DNA of 17,978 bases, taken from the NCBI GenBank assembly GCA_964395765.1, contig CAYNCU010000072.1, forward strand, positions 1 to 17,978, in the 5' to 3' direction. A program made the translations under genes and the position numbers. This document shows, in pieces, positions 1 through 7,359 of the stretch; the first letter of the stretch is position 1; every line of letters starts with the position of its first letter. The DNA comes from DATDPY01 sp964395765 (GTDB lineage: Bacteria; Bacteroidota; Bacteroidia; Cytophagales; Cyclobacteriaceae). The notes beneath the pieces are model-generated. The model saw only the letters and a program-made list of their open reading frames with translations, searched no databases and was not told the origin of the DNA.

Positions 1-1181
1 TCGGCTTATCCGGCGGAGTGGATTCAAGCGTGGCTGCTTACCTGTTAAAAGAACAGGGATATGAAGTTATTGCCCTTTTTATGAAAAACTGGCATGACGA
101 ATCTGTAATCCTGGACAATGAATGTCCATGGGTGGAAGACAGTAATGATGCCCTGATGGTGGCAGAGCAATTGAAAATTCCCATGCATACGGTAGATTAC
201 AGCGTGTCTTACCAGGCCCGTATCATCGACTATATGTTTAATGAATATCAACATGGGAGAACCCCCAATCCGGACATTTTGTGTAACCGGGAAATTAAAT
301 TCGACCTGTTTTTGAAGGCGGCGTTAAAACTCGGTGCCAATTATATTGCGACCGGACATTACTGCAGGAAAGAAAGCATTGAAAGCAATAATGGAACACT
401 ATTCCGGTTACTTGCCGGAAAAGATAAAAATAAGGACCAGAGTTATTTTCTCTGCCAACTGAATCAATACCAGGTAAGTAAAGTACTTTTCCCGATCGGT
501 GATATTGACAAACTGGAGGTCCGCAGAATCGCACATTCTGCCGGATTAGTAACGGCAGATAAAAAAGATTCGCAGGGTTTGTGTTTTATCGGCAAGATCT
601 GTCTTCCGGATTTTCTTCAGCAAAAACTTGAACCCCGGGAAGGAGACATAATTGAGATTCCTTCCGATTCGCCCGTCTTTAAAAAGGAACTGGCGGTCGC
701 CGGTCATGAAAAAGGCAATCCGGAAAGCCTGGATTCCTTAAGCCGGCCGTATTGTTTCACCCCGGATTCGGGTAGAGTGATTGGCCGGCATAAAGGTGCT
801 CATTATTATACGATCGGGCAGCGGAAAGGCCTCGATGTGGGTGGTTTTCGTGAGCCATTATTTATTATTGCCACCGATACGGTAAATAATATCATCTATA
901 CGGGCCAGGGAGAAAATCATCCCGGATTAAACCGGAAAGGATTAAGCGTTTTAAAAGAAGACGTGCATTGGGTACGCCCCGATCTCATGATAAAACCCGG
1001 ACATTCAATGGAAGTCACGGCCAGAATCAGATACCGCCAACCGCTTGAAAAGGCTGTTTTATATAGGGAACCGGAAAGACTTTATGTTATATTCGATAAG
1101 GCTCAGCGGGGTGTAACTCCGGGTCAGTTTGTTGCCTGGTATGATGGTGATGAAGTGCTGGGTTCCGGAGTAATCAATTAA
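1..1181 (+). CDS. mnmA: tRNA-specific 2-thiouridylase MnmA (5' end outside window)
   Basis: MnmA activates U34 of Lys, Glu and Gln tRNAs with ATP and inserts sulfur to give 2-thiouridine, in the cytoplasm. The reading frame is open from base 3 and begins inside the ATP-pyrophosphatase P-loop, read as GLSGGVDSS. The GTG at 18 is the Val of this loop, so it is not the start, and only a short N-terminus is missing. Counting from that Val, the catalytic Cys is C89 in the NPDILCNREIKF motif and the second, persulfide-forming Cys is C189 in DSQGLCFIG. The C-terminal barrel contains the conserved HKGAHYYTIGQRKGL stretch. A spacer of about 40 residues precedes that stretch (near residues 205-260); I believe it is common in Bacteroidota MnmA. 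The TAA stop at 1179-1181 overlaps the stop of the convergent phosphoesterase gene. Identification is secure. Confidence 0.97.
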   Translation, partial: GLSGGVDSSVAAYLLKEQGYEVIALFMKNWHDESVILDNECPWVEDSNDALMVAEQLKIPMHTVDYSVSYQARIIDYMFNEYQHGRTPNPDILCNREIKFDLFLKAALKLGANYIATGHYCRKESIESNNGTLFRLLAGKDKNKDQSYFLCQLNQYQVSKVLFPIGDIDKLEVRRIAHSAGLVTADKKDSQGLCFIGKICLPDFLQQKLEPREGDIIEIPSDSPVFKKELAVAGHEKGNPESLDSLSRPYCFTPDSGRVIGRHKGAHYYTIGQRKGLDVGGFREPLFIIATDTVNNIIYTGQGENHPGLNRKGLSVLKEDVHWVRPDLMIKPGHSMEVTARIRYRQPLEKAVLYREPERLYVIFDKAQRGVTPGQFVAWYDGDEVLGSGVIN

Positions 1182-2257
1182 GCAAGAAGCCTGATACGGG
1201 TAAATATATAATCCAATGATTCCTGGTTGATCACCATTTTGTAATAATTGGAATCATCCAGCTTTTTCGGGTCATAACCTGTATTTTTAAGATACTTTTT
1301 GCTGATCTGTTTATCAAACCAATGAACCAGGCTGATATGGCCCTTCTCAATTTCCAATGCAGTAATCCCCCTTTTTCCGATCACGCATCCCGAATTGAAC
1401 AGACATGGAATGCTCAGTACTGAATCATATAAATTTCCAGGGCTAATTTCTTCCTTCTCTTTTTTGTAAATTTTCCTCAAGTCTTTTTTATTGGCTTTTA
1501 TGGATTTCTTAATTGCTTTCTTTTTATCCTCATCCTTTTCCCTGACATAGTTTCTGCACAACTGTTCAATTCTGAATTTAAGGCGTTCCGCCTTAGTTAA
1601 AGATTCAAATAATGGCCGGTGAGTATGACCAATAATCGACACTATTTTATGGAGAGAAGAAAACTGGTAAACTTTTTGTTCAATGGAATATTGTTTTCGG
1701 CTATTATGGGCTACTGAGTAATTTTTTATTCCGAGAGGATTAGCCAGGTATTTTAGCGTTATACCCAGCAGCTTATTGTATTTTAAATATTTATTGGAGG
1801 CCTGGTGGCCATGAAAAATAAAAATGTAATTATCCTTCCAGTTAATCTTTACGGCATGATGTAACTCAAATTCACTATTTTTTGGTTTTTCCAATAAGAG
1901 TTCCATGTCATGATTCCCAACGATTTTTATCAGTTTGTTGCCCTTTTTAAACAGGCCGAAGATTTCAAAAAGATCTTTCCATGCATTAAAGATTTTTTTA
2001 AACTTGAACCGCTGTAATTCTTCAACGTCGCCGTTTAGGATAAGCGTATAGCCCCTGGGTAAATAATAATGATTCAGGATATAACGAAAGAGCCCGGCAT
2101 TGTGTTTGAAATCGTCACTGGAACTACCGTCACCCATATGAAGGTCACTGAAAATTACAATTCTTGAAGATTCAGTAATCGTAATCTCAGCAGATTTATT
2201 TAATAAATTGATAAGATGCTTGTAAAGAGGGTTATTGCCGGTATTGCCTTTTTTCAA
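1178..2257 (-). CDS. Calcineurin-like metallophosphoesterase
   Basis: This is a predicted cytoplasmic, dinuclear-metal phosphohydrolase. The family motifs are in order: DLH (38-40), GD (76-77), GNHD (114-117), HGH (149-151) and GHTH (210-213). The fold resembles UDP-2,3-diacylglucosamine hydrolase (LpxH) and YfcE-type phosphoesterases, but at 359 residues it is much longer than LpxH (about 240). The extra length is a Lys/Glu-rich, probably helical segment at about 222-272, just after GHTHRP, plus a C-terminal tail. The start is TTG at 2257; the frame upstream reaches a stop near 2300 with no ATG, and the next plausible start would leave little before the DLH motif. No signal peptide is seen. 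It lies 95 bp downstream of the pyrophosphohydrolase gene on the same strand and may be co-transcribed. The substrate is not identifiable. Confidence 0.85.
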   Translation of the reverse strand: MKKGNTGNNPLYKHLINLLNKSAEITITESSRIVIFSDLHMGDGSSSDDFKHNAGLFRYILNHYYLPRGYTLILNGDVEELQRFKFKKIFNAWKDLFEIFGLFKKGNKLIKIVGNHDMELLLEKPKNSEFELHHAVKINWKDNYIFIFHGHQASNKYLKYNKLLGITLKYLANPLGIKNYSVAHNSRKQYSIEQKVYQFSSLHKIVSIIGHTHRPLFESLTKAERLKFRIEQLCRNYVREKDEDKKKAIKKSIKANKKDLRKIYKKEKEEISPGNLYDSVLSIPCLFNSGCVIGKRGITALEIEKGHISLVHWFDKQISKKYLKNTGYDPKKLDDSNYYKMVINQESLDYIFTRIRLLA

Positions 2258-2352
2258 TGAACCGATATAATTTGCGGTAAAGGTAATAAAAAAAGAATGT
2301 CATTAATTTTAACTGAATATTATTTCAGTATTGTGAAATGGTTAACTTAATT

Positions 2353-2832
2353 TTAATTTTTTAAAATACTCTCCAAATCAGCAGGCGAATAATTTACCGA
2401 CTTAATTGTTTTATTGTCTGCCTGCCTGTAAACAAGAAACCTTCCATCGGAATTTTTGTAATAACATTCGGTATTATTTTTCTCTTTATAATGCTGTACG
2501 GTCATTTTTGCTTCGGCTTCCGTAGCACAAGCCTTACTCATATTCGACCGCTGCACTTCTTCGAACAATTGCCTGAATTTTCCCGCCATTCCGAATTCCA
2601 GCACAGCCCCTGATAATACATACTGGAGATCGCACAGCGCATCCGCCACCTGGACCAGGTCATTCTTTTGAACAGCCTCTTTTAATTCATTCAGCTCTTC
2701 GGCCAGCAATTCAATCCGGAGTTCGCATCTTTTTTTTGGTGGTATTGCTGGCTCCGGCAAAATGGGATGATGAAAAGTTTTGTGAAAAATGGCTACCTGG
2801 TTAAGAGGGTCTATTGTATCAAATTTCTCCAT
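2353..2832 (-). CDS. MazG/PRA-PH-type nucleoside triphosphate pyrophosphohydrolase
   Basis: This is an all-alpha NTP pyrophosphohydrolase-superfamily protein of the phosphoribosyl-ATP pyrophosphohydrolase-like group. The metal-binding signature is visible as an E-rich helix (E41, E45, E46, E49) followed by DALCD (D64, D68). The segment EEVQRSNMSK at 91-100 is typical of this small bacterial and phage family. Such enzymes hydrolyse NTPs or dNTPs to the monophosphate and pyrophosphate and are usually assigned to pool cleaning. It is probably not HisE, because no his genes are nearby and the N- and C-terminal extensions differ. The C-terminal 50 residues carry a Tyr-rich segment (CYYKNSDGRFLVY) that I do not recognise. 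The ATG start at 2832 gives a full-length domain of 159 residues. Confidence 0.85.
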   Translation of the reverse strand: MEKFDTIDPLNQVAIFHKTFHHPILPEPAIPPKKRCELRIELLAEELNELKEAVQKNDLVQVADALCDLQYVLSGAVLEFGMAGKFRQLFEEVQRSNMSKACATEAEAKMTVQHYKEKNNTECYYKNSDGRFLVYRQADNKTIKSVNYSPADLESILKN

Positions 2833-3207
2833 CGGACATTTAAAATTTCGGATTAAACATGAATTATTATCAGATACACCTTAGGATTCATATCCCCAAT
2901 TATAAAGATTTTATAAAAACAGTCAAATAGTCAATTTTCTCAAATTATGGTTATTATGCTAATCATTCGTGACTTAGATTGGATATGTAAATATAAATTT
3001 GATTAAATTAGAGCCGTATTATATACATTATCAGCGATTTTGTTCTAAATGTCATAATAATTGATTCCCGTAATTAACAACAGGGATTATATTAGGATTA
3101 GACATAAAGACCTTGGATATTAAGTAAATGTTATGTAAAAATTTTTATGTCGATAGGTAAAGAAGTGAATTTTTTATTACCTTTTTACTTTAAATTTACT
3201 ACCTCAT
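2833..3207. other. Divergent intergenic region, AT-rich
   Basis: This 375-bp gap separates the reverse-strand pyrophosphohydrolase gene from the forward membrane-protein gene, so it should hold both promoters. I checked for the Bacteroidota promoter pattern (TTG, 19-23 bases, TAnnTTTG). I found only partial -7-like matches, such as TACCTTTT at 3178-3185 with no correctly spaced TTG. An imperfect inverted pair (tccc/ggga) near 3064-3085 is too weak to call. No RNA gene or credible small ORF is seen. Confidence 0.4.
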
Positions 3208-3810
3208 ATGGCGGAAAAAATATCTTTTGAGGAGCTGGAAACCGAGCTTAAATCCCACGATTTTTCATTATTGTCCTTCAACGACAATGAAATAAAAATC
3301 AAGGGTATTTCCGGCGTCACCCGATTTATGATCATTGTAATGTCGATTATCGGGGCATGTCTTATAATTTTCGGATACGTTTCAGTATTTATGATGGCAA
3401 AACCGGAATATGTCGCCGGTGTACTCCTGTCGGCAGCCGGAATAATCCTTATTCTTTTACCCATTTATAATTATTATTCCAAAAGTTATTATGAGTTTGA
3501 TTTTAACAAAGACGGGAAGGCTGTTATTATTAAAAGCCTGAATCCTCTGCCCTCGAAAATGGTTATCCCCTTTGATGATATTGAATCTGTTCATCTGAAA
3601 AAGAATACCCTGAATTCTTATGTGGATAGTAAATCCAAAAGCAGCTTCATATATAACTACGCCATTTCGCTGAAGTTAAAAAACAAAGAACAAAAAGACA
3701 TTATTCAGTTCTCCAAAAGGGATGAAAGAATAGAGATGTTCTCGATCAATTTTACTGACATACTGGTCAACATCACTGGGAAAGAAAGGGAATTCGAAAT
3801 CGCCAAATAA
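3208..3810 (+). CDS. Hypothetical two-TM membrane protein
   Basis: I do not recognise a named family. The 200-residue protein has an acidic and basic N-terminal segment (1-38), two closely spaced hydrophobic segments (about 40-63 and 68-88), and a soluble C-terminal domain of about 110 residues. The C-terminal pattern, with a short FDFNKDGKAVIIK strand and then a MVIPFDDIESVHL strand, suggests a small beta-rich domain like those following paired TM helices in other uncharacterised membrane proteins (PH-like or DUF-type). This is only an impression. There is no signal peptide or catalytic motif. The ATG start at 3208 follows an AT-rich leader. The next gene begins 10 bp after its stop, so the two are probably one transcript. 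Confidence 0.75.
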   Translation: MAEKISFEELETELKSHDFSLLSFNDNEIKIKGISGVTRFMIIVMSIIGACLIIFGYVSVFMMAKPEYVAGVLLSAAGIILILLPIYNYYSKSYYEFDFNKDGKAVIIKSLNPLPSKMVIPFDDIESVHLKKNTLNSYVDSKSKSSFIYNYAISLKLKNKEQKDIIQFSKRDERIEMFSINFTDILVNITGKEREFEIAK

Positions 3811-3820
3811 GCTGCTCCCC

Positions 3821-4918
3821 GTGGCTAAACTCATTCCGGTGCTTTACTTACTATTAGCATTTTCCTTCCTAGGGAAACGCCCTAAAAATACATCGGAAAG
3901 CAGTTCATTTCTGGATACCATCATTCATTTTAAAGACGAAATTCATTTTAAAACGCTAAGGCAGCTTACCTTCGGAGGTTCCAATGCGGAAGCCTACTGG
4001 AGCTTCGATGACTCAAAGCTTACTTTTCAGGCGACTAATCCGGAATGGCAGGCTCCCTGCGACCAGATTTTTTATTTTTCCTGGCAAACCGCTGATTTGC
4101 GGAATCAAATCCCTGCCATGGTAAGTACCGGAAAAGGCCGTACTACTTGCTCTTATTTTTTGCCCGGTGATAGCCTGGTCCTTTATGCATCCACCCATCT
4201 TACAGACGATGCGTGTCCTCCTGAACCGGCGCCCCGGTCAGACGGAAAATATGTTTGGCCAATCTATACTGGATTTGATATCTTCGTCGCCCGAACGGAC
4301 GGACAGTTAGTGACAAGATTAACCAATACGCCGGGATATGATGCAGAAGCTACCTTATCGCCCAAAGGGGATAAAATTGTATTCACTTCCATCCGAAGCG
4401 GTGACCTGGAATTATACACTATGAATACCGATGGAAGCGACGTCAAACAGGTTACTAATGAACTGGGCTATGATGGAGGAGCTTTTTTTTCACCGGACGG
4501 TACAAAACTGGTATTCAGGGCTTCCAGGCCAAAAACAGCGGAGGATATAAAAGAGTATAAAGATCTTTTAAAGCAAGGACTGGTCACTCCTGTGCGGATG
4601 GAAATATTCACCTGCAATGTTGACGGCAGTGAACTGCAACAGGTTACCCACCTTGGCGGTGCCAATTGGTGTCCTTTTTACCACCCTTCAGGGAAAAAAA
4701 TTATCTTTTCATCCAATTTTCAGAGCCCGAACGGTTTCCCTTTTAATTTATACATGATCAATACCGATGGATCGGATCTTGAGAAAATTACGCACGATGG
4801 CAGTTTCAATGCTTTCCCGGTATTTTCAAATAACGGAAAATACCTTGTGTTTTCATCCAGCCGGAATGCCAGTGCCAGTCGGGAAATAAACCTGTTTGTG
4901 GCCGAATGGAAAGACTAA
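3821..4918 (+). CDS. Secreted PD40 (TolB-like) beta-propeller protein
   Basis: A hydrophobic N-terminal signal sequence (residues 2-18) starts from GTG at 3821. This start is preferred because it gives a complete signal peptide and sits 10 bp after the previous stop. The mature part consists of WD40-like PD40 repeats: blades are visible near 45-75, 170-205, 215-235 plus 260-275, 278-318 and 325-360. Each has the pattern S/P-x-G-x-K-(I/L)-(V/I)-F-x-S followed by (L/I)-(Y/F)-x-x-(N/D)-x-DGS-(D/E). A non-repeat insertion at about 236-259 (KTAEDIKEYKDLLKQGLVTP) interrupts one blade. Homologous propellers bind proteins or glycans in the periplasm or at the cell surface, as in TolB. No peptidase or other catalytic domain is attached, and no tol-pal genes are nearby. 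The specific role is unknown. Confidence 0.85.
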   Translation: MAKLIPVLYLLLAFSFLGKRPKNTSESSSFLDTIIHFKDEIHFKTLRQLTFGGSNAEAYWSFDDSKLTFQATNPEWQAPCDQIFYFSWQTADLRNQIPAMVSTGKGRTTCSYFLPGDSLVLYASTHLTDDACPPEPAPRSDGKYVWPIYTGFDIFVARTDGQLVTRLTNTPGYDAEATLSPKGDKIVFTSIRSGDLELYTMNTDGSDVKQVTNELGYDGGAFFSPDGTKLVFRASRPKTAEDIKEYKDLLKQGLVTPVRMEIFTCNVDGSELQQVTHLGGANWCPFYHPSGKKIIFSSNFQSPNGFPFNLYMINTDGSDLEKITHDGSFNAFPVFSNNGKYLVFSSSRNASASREINLFVAEWKD

Positions 4919-4938
4919 AAGCTGAAAACATTCTGATA

Positions 4939-5841
4939 TCATTTCCAATCTGCCTCATCAAAATCTTTATTTTTCAGATAAAATATCCTCGATATGTTAA
5001 AGCCCAGATGGATGCCCCCCTTGGCCCAATTACCCGTGGTTTCCGTAATAAATCCATTTTCGATCATCGGATTTGAATTCGTGAGCATGATCTGGAACAC
5101 ATGCCCTCCGGTCTCGATCTCAACACCGAATGAAAGTGAATTATAATAATCGGGGTATTGAGTGCCGTTCAACCGGTAATAATATTCAGCCAGAACCGCG
5201 GCCCGGTTTGAAAATTTAAATCTGCCCCCCACTCCAAGTGCCAGTTCATCATTCACCTGGTCATTGTTCGGAACATAATTATGATGGATATAACTGGGCA
5301 TCAGTTGCAAAGAAAACCTGTCCGAAAATTTTCGTGCTATCAATGCCTGGAAAGTATAATTGAGCTTGTGACTGAAAGTATTTACACCGGCCACCGCAAA
5401 GGAATCCGTGGTAACAGCCGCACTTCCAAACAACGTAACCGTCGCCGGGAAATTTTTGGCCCCGTTACTTTGTCGGAACAACCGGTATTTAAAGAATCCG
5501 TCATACACCTTGGTAAATGAGCTTCTTCCTATTCCAACGGTAAGATTATCTGTTATAGCATAATCAAAGCCAAATCTGATATTGGCCACATCCAGGCCAA
5601 ACAAATTATAGGATCCACTATTCAGCTCGCCGAACCGGTGGGTAATAAGAAATACAAGTGACCCTGCCGTTCTTGTTTCCACCGTATGCCCGTTAATCAG
5701 TCGTGTACCTTTAAAAGTATTTTGAATATAATTAATTGTGTTACCTGCTGTCTGTTCCTCCAGGGTATTTAACAGGCTGTCCTGTGCCGACACCCGGAAA
5801 AAAAGGATCGAGGCACCGAAAAGTAGTAATGCTTTTTTCAT
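4939..5841 (-). CDS. DUF5777-type outer-membrane beta-barrel protein
   Basis: The 300-residue precursor has a signal peptide ending in V-S-A-Q (cleavage near residue 20). It continues with alternating hydrophobic/polar strands and many aromatic strand ends, such as NIRFGFDYAI, LTVGIGRSS and AAVLAEYYYRL, as in an outer-membrane beta-barrel. The order of segments (LVFLITHRFGEL, then FGLDVANIRFGFDY, then a C-terminal GGIHLGFNISRIFYL strand) matches my knowledge of the Bacteroidota DUF5777 family. Members are often found near c-type cytochrome or YceI genes. The reverse-strand gene upstream here encodes a lipoprotein with a cytochrome-like CX4CH motif, so a barrel-cytochrome pairing is plausible. 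Convergent with the PD40 gene, with 20 bp between the stops. Confidence 0.8.
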   Translation of the reverse strand: MKKALLLFGASILFFRVSAQDSLLNTLEEQTAGNTINYIQNTFKGTRLINGHTVETRTAGSLVFLITHRFGELNSGSYNLFGLDVANIRFGFDYAITDNLTVGIGRSSFTKVYDGFFKYRLFRQSNGAKNFPATVTLFGSAAVTTDSFAVAGVNTFSHKLNYTFQALIARKFSDRFSLQLMPSYIHHNYVPNNDQVNDELALGVGGRFKFSNRAAVLAEYYYRLNGTQYPDYYNSLSFGVEIETGGHVFQIMLTNSNPMIENGFITETTGNWAKGGIHLGFNISRIFYLKNKDFDEADWK

Positions 5842-6028
5842 TATGTTTTTTTAAATTTTCAATTAAAATTATACTTCCGTTTTCCCGGATACGATGTGCA
5901 CAAGGCACATTTTAATATCTATGATTATTATTTTAAATAACGATAATTATCCTATGAGCTGTACCTTCATGCGAAAATAATTTTTTTTAATATTCAGTAT
6001 GGATTGAATCCGGAAGCATTCCATTCAT
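5842..6028. promoter_or_regulatory. Leader of the DUF5777 gene with a short inverted repeat
   Basis: This 187-bp gap lies between the cytochrome-like lipoprotein gene and the barrel gene, both on the reverse strand. It contains the hairpin ATGTGC-acaag-GCACAT at about 5892-5910, a perfect 6-bp stem. On the reverse strand the stem is not followed by a T-run, so it does not look like an intrinsic terminator; an operator or mRNA leader element is possible. A weak -7-like TAATTTTA (reverse strand, near 5864) precedes the barrel start, but no TTG lies at the proper spacing. Confidence 0.3.
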
Positions 6029-6826
6029 TTAATTATCTTTCGCCCCGTCATCCACCCAGCAGGCTATCGTTTGAATATCGGCCTCGGACAAGGTAGAACC
6101 TTTTGGCATGGTTTTGTTTTGTGTTACCTGTTTGATCAGGGATCCATTATTGATAACATTCATTTTAATCGTCCAGTCCGGCACTCCGCTTTTACCGTCA
6201 TGACATCCGGATAAGGTACAGTTGGTGGTCAGAATTGGCGCGATATCATTTTTATAACTGGTTCCGTTCAATACTTGCACCGTTTGAGTTACCCGGCATC
6301 CATTCGAATCTTGTGCATAGATTGTGTATTTCCCGCTTGCAAGATCAGTGATCGGGCTCATATTGGCATTATTATTTCCTTCAAGTCCGAAGATAACAGG
6401 TTGTATGCCTCCTGTAACATCGATGGAAATTGAGCCCATGGATTCCCCGCATCCCGCATCAGTGGTTTGAACATCCAGAAACAATCCGGATTTGCTTTTT
6501 ATAGTTGTCATCGCAATAATGGAACAGCTGTTATTATCTTTTACCATAATATCATAGTTGCCGGCCGCTAAATTCAAGAAAGTATTATCTGGCTGAAAGG
6601 TAGTACCATCTATACTGTATAAATAGTTGCCACTACCACCGGATGCCAGAATCTGAATGGTACCGTCATTCTTACCGCAGGAAGCCTGCCTGGTATTCAC
6701 AGTGTCAATGGCAACAGGATTGGAAGTGCAATCGTCCGGCGCTGGGCCTTTATCCGAAGTACAGGTGTAAAAAATAAATATCATAAGAAAAAGAATCCCT
6801 GTCTCAAGGAAATTAGATTTTTTCAT
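6029..6826 (-). CDS. SprB-repeat lipoprotein with C-terminal CX4CH cytochrome-like module
   Basis: I start at ATG 6826 because it gives a compact lipoprotein signal (MKKSNF, a hydrophobic stretch, then FYTC). An in-frame ATG at 6835 adds only three residues. Numbering from 6835, the lipidated Cys is C25. Two SprB-type repeats follow at about 45-112 and 120-188, each with a conserved Cys near the start, a GxGNYLYSIDG-like core and ending in D-x-N-(S/G)-C. The C-terminal 80 residues hold CTLSGCH (C206, C211, H212), a CX4CH variant of the c-type haem site. A KTMP (M243) could supply the distal ligand, and the end is typical for these modules (SEADIQTIACWVDDGA). Haem attachment is inferred, not shown. 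The protein is probably anchored in the outer membrane. It lies upstream of the barrel gene on the same strand. Confidence 0.85.
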   Translation of the reverse strand: MKKSNFLETGILFLMIFIFYTCTSDKGPAPDDCTSNPVAIDTVNTRQASCGKNDGTIQILASGGSGNYLYSIDGTTFQPDNTFLNLAAGNYDIMVKDNNSCSIIAMTTIKSKSGLFLDVQTTDAGCGESMGSISIDVTGGIQPVIFGLEGNNNANMSPITDLASGKYTIYAQDSNGCRVTQTVQVLNGTSYKNDIAPILTTNCTLSGCHDGKSGVPDWTIKMNVINNGSLIKQVTQNKTMPKGSTLSEADIQTIACWVDDGAKDN

Positions 6827-7219
6827 GGATATCATATCCGGATTTATTAAATTTTATAGTTACCGTCAGTTCCACACCAATCGAAGTTTCACAGGTCTAC
6901 TCCTATTCAACCAGCTGATCTTTATTTCATTTTATCATAGAAGATTAATAAGTCCTTGCAACTTGCCAGGAAGACCTATGCGGCAATCCTTGTAAGGGGT
7001 TGCGACGGCATCATCATGATTTCTGGTATAATGCATACGAACACTTATAGTCTATCCATAAAACTGATAAAACTTTTTTTATAACAATTTCCGGCTTTAC
7101 CGATTCAATTTAAGCCAACATTTAATCAACAAAACCGCTTTGGGACATTTACACTTCTTTTTCCATTCAAGGGAATTTATTTCAGTATTAAGGGAATAAT
7201 ATAAATAATTGCCTTGGGG

Positions 7220-7251
7220 CCCGTGAAATATATTAGTATGAATATATCGGG
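7220..7251. other. Stem-loop with AT-rich core
   Basis: ATATATT (7228-7234), the loop agtatg and AATATAT (7241-7247) form a perfect 7-bp stem. CCCG (7220-7223) and CGGG (7248-7251) extend it across a small one-sided bulge. A second small GGG-TAA-CCC inverted repeat follows immediately (7249-7258). There is no T-run on either side. It lies about 110 bp beyond the operon's last stop on the reverse strand. It could be a 3' stability or termination structure, or a protein-binding palindrome. Confidence 0.35.
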
Positions 7252-7326
7252 TAACCCGGGATACTTTGCTACTGAAATCAAATCACCTTTTGTTTTAACA
7301 AATTAATCGGATATTTGTTGCCACAG

Positions 7327-7346
7327 GGTCACCGCTTAGGTGATCC
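7327..7346 (-). terminator. Hairpin just after the class V aminotransferase stop
   Basis: GGTCACC-gctta-GGTGATCC forms a 7-bp, GC-containing stem with one bulged base, 14 bp downstream of the stop codon on the reverse strand. It is not followed by a T-run, so it is not a canonical intrinsic terminator. Its position suggests an operon-end hairpin or 3' processing structure. Confidence 0.35.
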
Positions 7347-7359
7347 GGCCCAATCATGT

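Larger units (their letters stand above)
6836..7359. other. Long non-coding gap between two reverse-strand genes
   Basis: This 524-bp region follows the class V aminotransferase stop and precedes the SprB-cytochrome gene on the reverse strand. It should therefore carry the end of the large operon and the promoter of the lipoprotein gene. I found no tRNA, no convincing ORF and no repeat array. Two stem-loops, annotated separately, lie near the operon end (7220-7251 and 7327-7346). A matching Bacteroidota -33/-7 promoter pair was not found by eye. Confidence 0.4.

Noticed and set aside
18..20. GTG at 18 as the start of mnmA
   Set aside because: It is the conserved Val inside the SGGVDS P-loop and the frame is open to the window edge.
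6836..7359. tRNA or other structured RNA gene in the long gap
   Set aside because: No cloverleaf, T-loop consensus or other known RNA signature could be found by eye.
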